Shown here: positions 24,601 to 37,783 of the stretch, piece by piece
Layout of the letters: each line of letters begins with the position of its first letter
Numbering within the stretch: the stretch's first letter is position 1
Source: Atopsyche davidsoni
Taxonomy: Eukaryota > Arthropoda > Insecta > Trichoptera > Hydrobiosidae
Reading direction: 5' to 3'
Assembly (NCBI GenBank): GCA_022113835.1
Contig: JAILWY010000010.1
Location: forward strand, 3,187,501-3,251,500
Length of the DNA: 64,000 nucleotides
Notes under the pieces: model-generated
Told to the model about the DNA's origin: nothing
The model's database searches: none
Seen by the model: the letters and a program-made list of their open reading frames with translations, nothing else
Translations under genes and position numbers: made by a program

Positions 24601-26380
24601 AAATATCTTTATAATTATACACGGACACTGAAATATACTATAAATTTAGGTTGATTATAATTTCTAATAAAACGTATTTACTCCGTGGCTCTTATACGAT
24701 AACGATAACAAAAAAGGTTGTTTCTAAACTGAGTAAGCAAATTATTTTTTCCTCAGCCATGTATGTAGTAGCCGTAGTCATTCCCACCTGTGCAAATAGA
24801 AAGTTAGAGAGGAGTTTTGCAAGCGATACGAGTCTACACTAGGGTGCTTTGATTTCAGATTTAATTGGTCCAATTTAATGTGTGTGCTTTTGTTACTGTT
24901 CGGATGTAGACCGCTAATATAAACACCTGCAAGTTTGTGTAATGTAATTAACACAGCCATGTTTGCTTACCAAGTAATGCACCTTCCACAATAGAACGAA
25001 GAAAAACAGTGATTGTATTGTTTTAAACAAAAGTAATTTAAACAATATGTTGTTAATTATATATTAACTGATCCAAAGACACGTATGTATTATCTAGTTT
25101 ACTAATAATTCATATTATTTAAATATACTACAGCCTATCATAAATAAAAATATTTTACTAATGAGATCAAGTCATATAGACGTATAAGTCTAAATTCTTT
25201 TCAGTCATTATAATGACTGAAGGGCTCGAATTCTTTAGTTTCTATATCCATAAAACGTTTTATAATAAATTGTTTTGCTTACACAAAAATCTATACGAGT
25301 ATCGGAACATACAAATTATAATGTTTGCTGTGAACTAATTACAAAATTTATAATTATCCTCGGTAACATCAAAACTTAAAATTATTAATCGAAAAGTCGC
25401 TTTATTAAAATTGTTTTTTTTTTGAGATCTGGAATCATGAAATATTTATTAAAATTTTGAAAAATGTAACTATATTCCGCAGAAATTTTTAAAAATTAAT
25501 AATATAATTTAGAGTTACAAAAAAAAAATAATTATTAATAAATAAAAATAAAATAAAAATAATACAAAAATAAATTTTAAAAAGTAATCAACTATCCGTG
25601 TCTTGTTTATGAACGTGATATGTTTTATATACACATCGATAGGCAGCTTTTCTACTTGCTTTTATTTTTATTACACTTTACGAAAAAGTATATAAAAATC
25701 CCTCTCTTTATATACAGGGCAACAAAACAGCGGTTAGACGACACCACTAGGCCTCTTAATGCGCACCCCCTATCGACTGATGGTTATATTTACTAAGGGC
25801 GAACCATGAAATAAAAAGCTGTAAAAGTTTTACTCTCGACCCAATCCCCGGGTTACTATCTCAATACATTTCCGCGGCAATCGTTTACATCCACTTAGAT
25901 CGTTAAAATAATTCACACTAACGTAAGGTCTCAATAAAAATCCTCACATAAATGTACAAATAATGTACTCTCGGATTGTTACACACGGTCGTTAAACTTA
26001 ATTCCTTTGCACTCCGTTTTTTAAAACGCCGCAAGACATTTGGCTACAACGTGCCCTGAAAAATAACCTTTTTCTAATAGACGCACAGATTAGATTGAAC
26101 ATTTGCTCGCATAACCTAACCCAGTTATTCTCAAATAAGTAGAAAAATTTCCAACATAAACCATACTTAAAAATTCTAACATAAATTATCCACACAACTT
26201 TCCAATAGAACGCAACAGATGAAACGTAGAAAAAACTTTAGTGATTTATTTTAATTTGTACAAAAAACGTTGCGTTCTGGTAAAACGGCACTAAAACGAA
26301 AAAAATGCAGACTATTTTAAAAAAAATATCACAGACGAACTTAAAAGAGTTCAAGTGTGTGAAAGCTTTAAAATTGCACT
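21663..26380. other. AT-rich non-coding DNA
   Basis: No gene is supported over this 4.7 kb. Poly-A lies near 23214-23226. Higher-complexity patches at about 23290-23600 and 24130-24350 have broken frames and could be conserved non-coding or decayed element sequence. An AAATA-rich stretch lies at about 25515-25580. Confidence 0.45.
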
Positions 26381-26588
26381 AGATTATTTGTGATTGGGGG
26401 TGGAGTGGACAAAGCTGGATAAAATATTATTCGGGGGTACCGGGGCGGAGCGCCAGCGCGCTGCTCCACTCGCATGGCCGTAACAGATCGCGCCAGTTAA
26501 GCTGAGAAATACCATAGCCTGTGTAGTGCCATCCTGTCGGATTGAGCAATTTGACATCGCCGTCGGGGTGGAGAGTGGCCGCTCGCGA

Positions 26589-26799
26589 GCCCCTGGGTCC
26601 CACATCCTTGCACCCCACGCCCCTGGGTCCCACATCCTTGCACCCCGCGCCCCTGGGTCCCACATCCTTGCACCCCGCGCCCCTGGGTCCCACATCCTTG
26701 CACCCCGCGCCCCTGGGTCCCACATCCTTGCACCCCGCGCCCCTGGGTCCCACATCCTTGCACCCCGCGCCCCTGGGTCCCACATCCTTGCACCCCCGC
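26589..26799. repeat. 30-bp GC-rich minisatellite, 7 copies
   Basis: Seven nearly identical copies of a 30-bp unit beginning GCCCCTGGGTCCCACATCCT start at 26589 and then every 30 bp. The unit is a multiple of three and lacks stops in most frames, so five overlapping frames of 98-184 residues stay open on both strands (minus-strand repeats such as GARMWDPGAR). This explains the large ORFs without a gene. A flanking minus-strand stretch at about 26430-26580 is also stop-free. Confidence 0.85.
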
Positions 26800-26925
26800 G
26801 CCCCTGCGCCCCCAGGGTCCCCGGTCCCCAGAGCTCCGCCAGCCCGGGGACCCCGGCGGTCACCGGCTTTTCTGCAACGTCAATTTTACACATGGACAAT
26901 GATAAAATCGCGTTACGTTTTAAAC

Positions 26926-28001
26926 CATAGGTTCCCAAAGTGGTCCGGGGTCGATATTATAATATTTTCAATCTCACCGCGAAATTGATAAGATTGACAT
27001 TTTAGTATTTTTTTAAATCGAAAATCAATCGTGCCCTTATATAAAGACATATTTTTTTAATAAAAAGTAGAAATATATTGTGTGACGATTGAGCATTTGC
27101 CTCGTCGTTACATGTATTACAGTTTTTTTTGTTTTTTGTAGACTTATGTCGACTTATCGCATTTCAAAAGTTATGAATATTTCTAGAATTCTTTTGCATT
27201 ATTGTGAATTCCTAGAATGGCGGAATTGCCGTTTACCCGAGTATTTTTTTCGATGGTTTTTCCTAAACAGTTTCGTATGTAAATTTAATTGATGATTGGT
27301 GAAAGTGTTTATTAATATAAAGCATAGGTTCTCAAAGTGGTCAATATCGACCCCCTGCGGTCGATTCCGCCTTGCAAGGGGTCGATGACAGCGAAAAATT
27401 AAATTGGGGGTCTACGAGAGTGGATCCCATTTAAGCAGGTCATCACCAAAATACCGCAGTGGATTATCAATCTATACGGTGACATTGAAGAATCGAAAGT
27501 CATACTACAAGAAGAACTAATCGGAATAAGCACTAATGAAGAACTGAAGGTGCAGTTTAGAAAGGGATATCACCAATTTTGACTTTAGAGAGACATACCT
27601 GTATTTATCCTGCATTATGGACTATTACAAGAAGGTTTTTGATAGCTTTGCTATCTTCATTCCTCGTGGAAAGGAGTTTCAATGCGGTTGCTATTCTTCT
27701 TACAAAAAAAGAAATAGATTGGAAATCACTGGGCGAAGAGATTTAAAGTTAAATCTGACTTATTTGAAGCCTCATATTGAAAATTTGCTATCAAGGCATC
27801 AGACCCATCCCTCCCATTAAAAGTATTGATTTTTTTAGCGAATGTTACTATGTTTGCATTTTGTGTGTTTTGATTTCGGATATAACGGACAAAAAATTCG
27901 GTCAAATATTAAAATTAAAGATTAGCAAGGCTCCGAAACGTCTACGAAAAACAAGAAAACTCGACAAGGGATCGACGGGACAAAAAGTTTGGGAACCTCT
28001 G
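26926..28001 (+). mobile_element. hAT element relic with 8-bp TSD and a doubled left end
   Basis: Perfect 8-bp duplications TTTTAAAC flank it (26918-26925 and 28002-28009). The ends are CATAGGTTCCCAAAG on the left and, read inward, CAGAGGTTCCCAAAC on the right. A second left-type end, CATAGGTTCTCAAAG, occurs inside at 27323 and is followed by the subterminal sequence shared with the 9.9-10.4 kb MITE. The outer 397 bp thus sit between two left ends. A transposase remnant lies at 27481-27820. Confidence 0.88.
27481..27820 (+). pseudogene. hAT transposase C-terminal remnant (ZBED5/SCAND3-like)
   Basis: Two frames carry pieces of the family's C-terminal dimerisation region. 27481-27582 reads VILQEELIGISTNEELKVQF and ends in TGA after FRKGYHQF. 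27617-27820, in another frame, ends KKRNRL..DLKLNLTYLKPHIENLL..QTHPSH. The order 'LQEEL - KxRNRL - DL - L - P+I..L - Q..PSH' is that of hAT transposases of the ZBED5/SCAND3 group. A frameshift and small deletions make it non-functional. Confidence 0.82.
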
Positions 28002-28009
28002 TTTTAAAC

Positions 28010-31000
28010 GAATAAAATAATTCGCCTGCCTCTGTGGATATGTGACTCTCTTGTTATTTTTTTTAAGTTTCATCAAATATTTATTTATGCATGTCATATT
28101 ACATTTATTACAACTTACAAGTCAATTCACAATTCACTGGGTTTTTTTACACAATAAATATGAAAAGCGAAAAAACATTTATGTGTGATTAACGGAGCCT
28201 TTAAAAGGCAAAAACTAAGTAGAGTACTCAATTATAATATTGAAAATTAAATAAATATATGATACCCTCTTACTTATTGTCTCATTTTATGTAATCAAAA
28301 TATTTATTGTGAAATAGCGTTGCTTATACAATTCAAACAAATATTATATAAATACTTTGACTGACGACCGATTGAAAGCTTGATTCAAATTCATATTAGA
28401 TTTATAAACAATTTAAAACTTTATCGTCGACGTTATGAGCGAGTGGTGTTTTGTGGTTTCTATAGCCCGTTAGAAGGTTTCGTTTGAGAACCATAGAAAT
28501 GTCGATTCTATCAATAAGAAAATTATAGAATTCAATACGATCCTTTGTAAGCAGAAACAATTCAATCACATTAAAAAAAAACAAAAATACCATATTTTGT
28601 TCTCAGTAGAATCTAAATTATATTATGGTAAATATGTGTAAAAAATAGTTCCGTCTTTAATTTATCTGCTTCAAAAAAAAGAAAATATAATATCAAGACA
28701 TTGTAAACAAAGGTTTTATCATGGGTTCAAAAATATATTACAGTAATAATGAAATAAAAGGCAGGGAGCACTGACGGAAATTGTATCAAGAAGGGAAGAG
28801 GATATTACATGAAAGTAAGAATGTTGGAAATATTGGTTACTCTGTACGATCTAGAGAAAATATCTAATTTATTATTATATAGATATTAATTGTTTGATAG
28901 AAAATCTTCGCATACGTAACTCACAGAACATGTTTTATCAAAAACTTATTTTGTTCAAAGTATAACGACCATGAACATTTAATAAATCTCAAATAAATGT
29001 GGTATAAAAGTGGGAAAACATGTGACATAGATGCATAAATCATTTAAAATTCTTACATAGTAAAACGCAACACACAGCTGATACCTGTGCCGTGATTACC
29101 TTAAATTTATAGATAAGTTTGTTTAAACTCACCAGTTTCAAAATACTGTATTAATTGCGTAAATTTTATTGCATCTGAGCTTTAGAGTCTTGCTCTGGGA
29201 AAAATGATTATTGCGTATAATTTTATACAAATAAAAGTTAAAACAAGCTTGATAAAATTTTCACCCCTTCTTTTTAAACTCGTATACATTAAAATAAGTT
29301 TTCATTGGTAAAATTACAATGATCCCAGTTTCAGCTAAGGACTGGGTGGACACGTGTTCTTTATTGTGACCATCCCCGACAGTTACAATATCCGAGATGA
29401 GAAAGGGTCTTTCCTGTGAAGAAAGCCAGTCCTCGCTTTCATGAGACACATTCACTTTATAAAACATTTCACACACAGCGGAAGCTTCAGGAAGACGCTA
29501 AATTATTCTCTCCTTCCCTCTCCCAACTCCTAAATCAGCCACACGCCAGGAATAACAGTATAATTCTCAAAAACGTTCACGCCGCCATAACTCAAGTGTT
29601 TAATTTTTATTATTGTACTAAAAATCTATAAATTATGTAGAAATAAAAAAAAATAATAACGCTGTAAATGTACTGATGTTGTATGTATAAATGTATAATG
29701 TTGAGTTTGAGTTTCTTTTCATCAACTAGTGATTTATCAACACGGTACAAAAATCAATTTTAAAAAAGACGAGATATCTTATTAAAATTATAAGCGAAAG
29801 TATTGCAGAAAATTATTTTTAAGTGCTAATTTTCACCGACTTATATCTCGTGGCTTTATGCTGCAATTTCTCAGGTAGATTAAAAAATAAAACGGGTCGT
29901 TTAGACACAAATGCATACACGGTGGACATTACCTTGCAACACAAAGCAGGTAATGTAAAGGCAGGTAGCCGGCCTGGTCCCGCCTTCTCATTATAAACTT
30001 CTTTGTTTTCCCAGCGACGATAAATCAACGGGCCGTTGATGCTTTTGTAAGCGAAACCATTTAGGTGTATTTAAATATGCAAATATTTTAAAAATATATT
30101 CACGGCTAAAAAGGGAAGAATGACATAGCCGCAGTTAATATTTTGTATCGTTGGAGAGCGGGCGTTAATTTTCGGCTAATAAAAATCATTCGTTCCCTCG
30201 CCTATCTTCGCTGAAACCACCTCAAAGTCAGATCATTTATACGACGAATGTGTTACAAAAAAAACTGAGTCATACTAAAGCTGTCTACACATGGTAAAAT
30301 ACAACCGACCGCTCGTTTTAATATTGCAAAAGAAGATTGGTTGCATGGACAGTGAGCATGCTGTGACCGATATGATACGTCTTCGAAGTTTGCTTTGTTG
30401 AGGAGAGATTTATCAAATGTTTATTTAGTATAATTTAATAAATCGTGACCTTACTTTTATTTATAATATCTTAAGACATTCCACCGTTTCTGAGAAAATA
30501 TCCCTGTATCACACAATCAACGCCGAAACGATTCAAGTTCGATTGAATCAAATTTCAAAGATCAATAATATCGGTTTTGAACGGTACGGTAAAACACAGA
30601 CAAGCCAAACAAAATAACCTCAATACCTATAAATAACAATGAAGACGTAACTTGGCCTTGATAGATGATATAGACAACAAGTAATTTTAAATTAATTGAA
30701 ATATGATATTGAAACCCCAGGCTTAAAAACAATAACTTTGCGAAACCGTAAAAAATTTTGGAAATTCTTTAACATCTTACAATTAATATTTTTTAACATA
30801 CACACATACGATATACAAAAAAATAGTACTGATCGTTACAAATAGTTTTTCACGAAACCGAAATAGCCGTGAGCACAATTACGTTAGCTCAGGATTCGTC
30901 TGTTAGGGAGGAAATCGAAGTAGATAACTTTAGGTCCAGAGTCAACTATTTAATCACAGTGCAAACATGTTAACTGAACACACTAACAACAAAATAGTAG

Positions 31001-32655
31001 AACCTGCCAGATACGAGTGCCTTTAAAATTTTAAGTACGGTTATCAGAATTCAAATGATAGCATGTTTTAGATCAGATGTAACAGGCATAATATAAACAG
31101 GCAAACAAAATCGCATCAAATAAATGTAAATTAATAGAGAAGAGATTATATGCACAATAGAGATGACATCAATTTGATTCATACATATTATATATATTAT
31201 ACAGAACCTTAACTTTTTAGGACATCTAATAAATTTAAAAAAAAATTATACTCAAACTTTTTTCAATTACGTTTTAGTTCAATTAGTACTGCAATATCTC
31301 CACACTCAATCATTTCTATAATCCATTGTCAGCTCGATACCTTTTATCCCTTTTCTTTTCAGGGAAAGGGTTCGTATCGATTATGCGTTATTATAAATAT
31401 ATTTCTTTATAAGAGCGTATCAGATAATCGAAAATTTCTTTTGAATTGGAGGTTTACTTGTATTACACAATGAAATTGACGCGGTACTGAAATTTGGTAC
31501 ATTTTTCGATCGTATTATACTTTATCAAATATTTTGTATATTTAAAGATCATCAACGATTAACATTATTTTAATTGTGATTAAAAAAATAGAATTTTTTT
31601 ATTTCATTAATGTACAAGTCCTAAAAATTTATACTGAAGTTTCTCATTACCTCTATTTACCTTAAATCGTCTATAGAATCAACTGTGATAATTTTTTTTT
31701 TTTTAATATTATTATTCCCATATTGAAATCATAGATCTCATGATCGATCGGCAGGCGTATGAACCAAATGATAGTTAATTTGATTAACATTTTAAATTAT
31801 ATATATTGCATATCGTTAAAGTTGTTAAAACGGTCTACTACAAAAAACATTTTGATGGTAAATTTAATTAAGTTAATCTCCGTTCGTGTGCATTTTGCTA
31901 AAAAGGCTGTTCACAAACTAATTTTCGACAGTGTGAACTTGCAAACTAGTCTGTTGGCCTCGGTAAAGCTCAAGTCTACCAATTAAGAGCTTTTCGCGAA
32001 GAGCTTTGACACCAATGTGATAAGAGACGAACCGAGTGTGTAAAATACAGAACTTGTTTACAAGCGCACCGTGATTTAATTGCGTTGACTTTGAAAATTA
32101 GTTTGAATAAACTATTTACATATTTGACTTAAACGTAGAAGTACAGCCTTAAAGCACTGTTATTTGACCAAACTACCGTATAATCTTTTGATTTTATGAG
32201 AGAAATTTAGAAAAGTCTAGACACTGAATTCGCGATTCTAGATTCGCGAAACTTCATTATGCTCTCATACTCAATACTATCGGTGTTTAAAATATTAAAA
32301 CTATTGAATGTACATTTGGTGTGAGTGCCTCCAAAAAGTTGTACATTGAAAAAGAAAAGCTTATTAAATCAGTCTCGTCTTGTAACATTCGTAATCGTAG
32401 AACCTAAGCTACTTTTTAATTTGATAACTGGTACATTTAAAATCTTAGAATGATTTACATGAGCTCCTAGAGAAGTTCCAAGAGACTTGTATATTCTTGT
32501 ACAGACTGCACGTTTCTTCAATATAAAGTTGACACGGTCGACATGAAAAAGCCACACCGAAGATTTAAGTACGTGAGAATGAAGTTGTAGAACCCATAGC
32601 AGTTGTTATTTTCGTTTCATGTTTATGTTTATATTAAAATATATATGTTATATAA
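28010..32655. other. AT-rich non-coding DNA
   Basis: No gene is supported. A patch of higher complexity at about 29820-30200, including an octamer-like ATGCAAAT context near 30077, could be regulatory. A T run lies at 31692-31704. Short open frames here lack splice context and composition typical of genes. Confidence 0.45.
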
Positions 32656-32659
32656 CCAA

Positions 32660-33150
32660 GAACAGATAATATTGAAGAGAAGAAGCGCACTGAGTAGTCT
32701 CGTAAGTACAGCTGGTTTAATAAGAGCCGACATCCTGACCAAGAAATCAAAGTGAGAATTAAGACAGACGGTAGTGTTAAGCCAAAAAAATATAGCACTG
32801 AAATCTTGCTGGAAATTCACCAAGTGCTATATCGACTCAGTTCTTCTTTATAGAGTTGAAGCTTGAACACTCAAGACAGCTACTATGCGAAGAATTGAGG
32901 CGTTTGAAATGAGGCTGTATAAGAGAAGCCTTGTCTTTCAAACAGAACTGACGTTGGTAAAGAAGCAGAAGAGTTATTTTGGGTAATAATTGGGTAATAG
33001 TAACAGCATTCTAAAGCTTATTGTGCAAGGAAAAATTGAAGGGAAAAGGGTATTGGAAGGAGGAGTATACGCCAGGGGTTGGAGGTTAGAAGTACAGCTG
33101 AATTAGTGAGACAAGCTTAAGATAAAAATATGTTCGATGAAATGGTATGA
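32660..33150 (+). pseudogene. Non-LTR retrotransposon reverse transcriptase C-terminal fragment
   Basis: The frame from 32810 reads CYIDSVLLYRVEA, stop, TLKTATMRRIEAFEMRLYKR. This matches the 'LLYG.E.WTL....RLEAFEMWLYRR' segment at the end of reverse transcriptase ORFs in LINE elements often mislabelled as craniofacial development protein 2. LIVQGKIEGKR (from about 33017) matches the following 'I..GKIEGKRG.GRR' block. Stops and frameshifts show it is dead. 5' parts and target duplications were not found. Confidence 0.75.
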
Positions 33151-33303
33151 GGACTAGAAAGCACTAAAAGAAAAAGACAGAAATTTTTATATGTACAGTG
33201 TGTCCAAAAAGAGTATCGGGTATTTGTTATTTCAGTAAAACAAAAATTACTAGTAATCAAGTTTTATTTTTTATTGTTGATTATAAGAACACAAAATGGA
33301 AAA

Positions 33304-33719
33304 TTATTTCAAATAAATGATGCTATCCAAATGGTGACCGTTACGCTGCTGGCAACGAAGATTGCTGGGAACACGCTGACACATAGCCCTCGATATTGCT
33401 GCCATTTCTGACCTGATGTTTTGTTTCAATTCCGTTAGGTTCGTCGGATTATTCTCATAAACCCTACTTTTAAGGTATCTCCATACAATACAGTCAAGAG
33501 GGCTAAGGTCGGGGCTTCTGGGAGGCCAGTTGATGTTACCTTATTAGGGAATGATCCGTTGACAGCTTCAACAGATTGATTGGATGTATGGCAAGTTGGA
33601 ACCACGCGAAACTCCTGCAACTCTGCGCCCAAAAATTTACGCAGCATATCGCAATAACGCTCACTAAAACAAACACCCGATACGAAGCTTTCCAGAACGA
33701 GACAGTAATGAGACAGCAA
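33304..33719 (-). pseudogene. Tc1/mariner-type (DDE_3) transposase C-terminal fragment
   Basis: On the minus strand one frame reads ERYCDMLRKFLGAELQEF and then CHTSNQSVEAVNGSFP. After a frameshift near 33540 another frame reads NINWPPRSPDLSPLDCIVW, YLKSRVYENNP, and ends DSIIYLK with TAA at 33304-33306. The W-P-P-R-S-P-D-L-x-P-L-D block is the second catalytic-aspartate region of IS630/Tc1/mariner transposases. A possible element end lies near 33195 (GTGTGTCCAAAAAGAG). The N-terminal part is missing. Confidence 0.82.
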
Positions 33720-36360
33720 CCCTGCAGCTTCTGGAATGCAGATCCAGAGACTTGCTCATATTCAATGACGCTACGAGGGTAGTAATCTGTATTAGCATGC
33801 GCGCTGGCACGGCGAAGGTCCTGGCCGCGCAGCTCAAGGGGTGGGCAGTAAATCAGCCCGGGGCAGAATTTACACGTCCCCCTGCACCGGCGATAACAAA
33901 GCCCGCCCCCGAAACTATTACACGCTAACCGAAACAATTTGCGAAAGTTCGGTTGCTCGCGAGGGGTGTGGCGTGATTCGCCGTTATCCCGTATTCTCTA
34001 TTGATTCCGTGCAGGGCTGAGGTATCTGGGAGGCGCCAGGGTTCTTACCGCTTTTTTATTTCTCCTAATGTTAGATCAGAAGATCAATGCTACCGCCGTG
34101 TGCCCTTGAAAAACAATTCATGTCGCTTGATCTTAGATCAGAAACATAGCACGTTACGAGCGACTCGGATACACTGTCGGCACTGAAAAAGTTATATTCT
34201 ATTATTCTTATTTGAGATCAGAAGATATACGTTGAGCGGGTTTGAACATACTTTATGTACATAAAATTAATTTTAAAAAGTATGTTTTATTTAAATATTT
34301 AAGGCAGTTGCTCCCAGCCTTTTAATTGCCTCTGGTGAGGCAGAGGCAGTCCATTACCTGGCGAAATCGTGTCATTTAATTATTTTAATTGTCACTTTAG
34401 TTTTCTATATCGAAAGTTGATTTTTTTAAATAGTATTAAAAAAAGTATAAATTATATTTATCTATTTTTTGTTATTTAATTAAAGTCCTTTTTCAAGGTA
34501 AAATAAAATCTTGAAGATGTTGAAAAATTGGATAAAATGACGACTTTTCAAAACCAAAGTTTGTTAAAAAATTTTTTTTTTGATTTTTAAATTTATAAGA
34601 CGCACATACATGGTTTATATTTAATCTTTTAATTCCAATTGAAAAAAAGACTTTTAAATGTTTAGGATTCTTGGAAAATGAACCAGACGAATCTCCAAAT
34701 TCCTACACTTCAATCGGAAAAACACACATTTATCATATCAATAATAAATTTATAAGAAATAAAAATATATTGTGTTTGGAAGAAGAGATATATCAAACTT
34801 TTTACATTTAAATATTTTTGATTGGTGCAGTCAAGTTGTCGCAAAACGGACAAGAAAATGATCAAAAAAACTTGATTATGGGACCTAGACCCTTAAGCAG
34901 CTTCTATGACTTCAATGTGTGGAATGTGACCTGTTGTTGTTACTGTTTGTAACAAGATGAAATACAGCCATAAGCAATGTTAAATCTTTATACAGGTTAA
35001 AATATAAATCTTTTAGATTAAAAAAACATTGCTATTAAAAAAGTTTTGATTGCGCCAGTCAAAAAATATGTAAATGGATAAAGAATTAATAAATTATTAA
35101 GTCTAAGGTAGTCGTGTATTACATATTAAAAGGTACACCAAATTATAATGGTAAATATACTAAAAATTCCAGAATTTTTTTTTAATAAATACAAACAAAA
35201 CAAGATTTTTATAAAATTGCGTAATTTAATAACTTTGTGTAAATTAAAAAAAAACAACATAACAACTGCGTGATAATAATGATTTTATATCACTAGCCGA
35301 AATATAACTTTAAAGACCTTTTACTTTATTTCATGTTTTATAAAATAATTGAGAAAATACTGATTGATTTATATTTTATAAATCTTTAACGGATATTATT
35401 AAACATTTTTTTAAATTCAACGAAATTCGGTTATAAAAAGTTTTCAGAATCTATATGTGTCTCTTTTAATCGGAAGATCAGTTTTATTACAGCGTGTTAT
35501 TGAAAATCTTCATACTGATTAAGCCTTCAATAATTGACGAATATCTAAATTTAAACTGAATTCATTTTTATGTCAATCGACTGATTAAGTATAAATAAGA
35601 GTTTAAAAATTAATAAACTAAACAAAATTCTACGGTTTCCCATATAAACAAGTTAAAATCTAAATCATTTACTATGTTTTAAAATGATTTTTTTTTCATT
35701 TTAACCTTCAAAATGATGATAGTTAACAAATATAAGATTACGTGTAGTTGTGAAAAATGCAGAATGTATAAATATAAACTGAATCCACCTGTTGAGCTTT
35801 CAGCTGTTGCTGACATTTCAAACACTTCATTCGTAAATATATCTATAAAGAATTCATTTTTACTAAGGAATCAATCAACAAACTATACAAATTTAACATC
35901 ACTAAATACTCATAACTAATTATTGAATAAATTATTTAATAAACAAGGTCTGTCCTAAAACTACGAAAGATTTCTTTTAACTAAAATCGCATTATATAAT
36001 TTTTATTTGTTAAAACAGGCTTCTAAAAAAACAGAACTAAAAGGTAGATGCTTTCACATTCTCTTGAGGTAGGACAAAATAAATATATTGATATGTGATA
36101 GTTAACAAAAAAATAGTTTTGTCTTCACAGTGGTTATAAAGTCATTCTTTTATCATTAGTAAATGTGTTCGTAAATATTAGCAGCCGTTGTTTTTGGATC
36201 CTAGAAGCAAGAAAGAAACGTCGGTAGATATTATGTAATTCGCAGCATAAAACCCAAGAAATTCAAAGGTAAAACAGTAATTAGATATTACTAATGATCA
36301 ATGTATATTAGCTTTAAGTAAGAGTTATCTGTTTATTATGTAACAGCTTTTAATATTAAG
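33720..36360. other. Non-coding DNA, GC-richer to 34.2 kb then AT-rich
   Basis: The first 470 bp are GC-richer with broken frames. GATCAGAA recurs three times between about 34074 and 34224. A perfect 8-bp hairpin (TGCCTCTG with CAGAGGCA) lies at about 34328-34349. From 34.4 kb to the mariner element the sequence is very AT-rich and holds nothing I can identify. Confidence 0.45.
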
Positions 36361-36362
36361 TA

Positions 36363-36985
36363 TACGGTGTGTGCGTAAATTTTTTCGGATTTTTTCGTGA
36401 AATTGGAGCTTTATTATAAAAAATTGGTACACTATATTCTATTTAAAGTATTGTCCTTCGCTAGCCACTACTTTTCCCCATCTTTCAGATAAATTGTGGA
36501 TTCCATCCCAAAAGAACTGTTCGTCTTTTGAAGCCAAGAAAGATCAATTCCCAATGATTCTGCGAGCTCCACTTGCGTTTGAAATGAGTCTTTATCGAGC
36601 AATGCCTCTAATTCTTCATCTTCAAAATTTTTTGTTTGGCCTGGACGTTATTTATCAACCACGTCGAAATCAGTTCTCACACGTTTTTTGTGATGGAGTA
36701 TGTTCACCATAAACTTCACTCAGCAAACAGTGACCTTCAGCTGGTTTTTTCTTTCAATTGAAACAGAAAAGTAAAGCTTCCCGCAAATTGCGTTTCGTTG
36801 GTACAAAAGTTGACATGCTGAGAGCTCAAAAAAAAATGATGCATACACTTCAGCGATATGACATATACTGAAATCAAAAGCGCAATAATGACGCTTCACA
36901 ATGAAATGTTAAAGTATAGCCTGATACTATTCAATACTAGTAACGCCATCTATTAGAAAATCCGAAAAATTAATGCACAACCGTA
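36363..36985 (-). mobile_element. mariner element, internally deleted, TA target duplication
   Basis: Terminal inverted repeats begin TACGGTGTGTGCG on the left and, read inward, TACGGTTGTGCAT on the right, and each is flanked by TA (36361-36362 and 36986-36987). The minus strand carries a mariner transposase start at 36814-36816 (MSTFVPTKRNLREALLFCFN) followed by the helix-turn-helix region with TGA stops in place of tryptophan codons. Sequence then jumps to the mariner C-terminal end (KVVASEGQYF then stop). The catalytic core is missing. This is the only copy in the window with both ends; the tandem array begins inside it. Confidence 0.9.
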
Positions 36986-37418
36986 TACATTAAAATTTCC
37001 GGTAAATACAGCTAGACTCAGGCCTCCGAGTCTCTGTGCAAGGCTTATATTTTCTATTTATTTGGATAGTAGTATGCGTATTTAATATACATAAGTTTAT
37101 GCGATAAATTGTACAATGCTGATTGAGTTAAAAGTGGCCAAAAGCATTAAATTCAACGTGAAGATATTTGTAACATAAGTTAAAACAACCCCAAAATCCG
37201 ATTGCTATAATAATTCCACAGGTACACTGCATACATCACAACACAACTGGAACTGAAGTTTTTGTGTCTGTTTATTGTGATTGAATATTAACACGTAAGA
37301 CTCATAGAATATGATGTTTAAAGGTAAAACACTTGTGTTTAAAATTCATCGTTTATCCAATTATTCAATATAAATTTTATTTCTCTCAAACATTTATAAA
37401 CTATTTTTAGTAAAATTA

Positions 37419-37783
37419 CTGTAATACTCCGCTTTACGCGAGGGATACATTCTGTGAGATTCGTGTATATCGGGACTTACGATTAAATATTGTATAGTCA
37501 AAACTTAATACAAAAAAGTACGAATCACTTATGCAGTATTACGTGTTATTTTTATTGAAAAATACATCTATTGTCTTTTATGTAGCGTTTAAATTCATAA
37601 CAACATAGCGTTCATAACAACCAACGCTGTTTTTAATATTTATGAGAAGTCAATTTACATTATGTTCATACACATTCTTAAAATAAGAAATTCGCGTAAT
37701 GCGAGGCATTTTTTTGCGAAATTTGAAATTCGCGTTATAGTGAAACCGCGCATAACGGGGTCGCGTAAAGCGGGGTATTACTG
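37419..37783. mobile_element. pogo/Tigger-like MITE, unit 1
   Basis: Ends read CTGTAATACTCCGCTTTACG on the left and, inward from the right, CAGTAATACCCCGCTTTACG, flanked by TA on both sides. CAGTA-starting ends with TA duplication fit the pogo/Tigger branch of the Tc1/mariner superfamily. The 365-bp body has no transposase frame. Confidence 0.82.

Noticed and set aside
26384..26988. Overlapping ORFs of 98-184 residues on both strands, some collagen-like
   Set aside because: They are produced by the 30-bp minisatellite, whose unit length is a multiple of three and has no stops in most frames. Opposing frames are equally open and no splice or start context supports one.
33536..33937. 133-residue minus-strand ORF
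   Set aside because: Out-of-frame shadow over the transposase remnant whose real frames are 33304-33543 and 33544-33719.
36494..36712. Plus-strand ORF starting MWIPSQKNCSSF, repeated in each unit
   Set aside because: It is the antisense of the mariner transposase N-terminal region.
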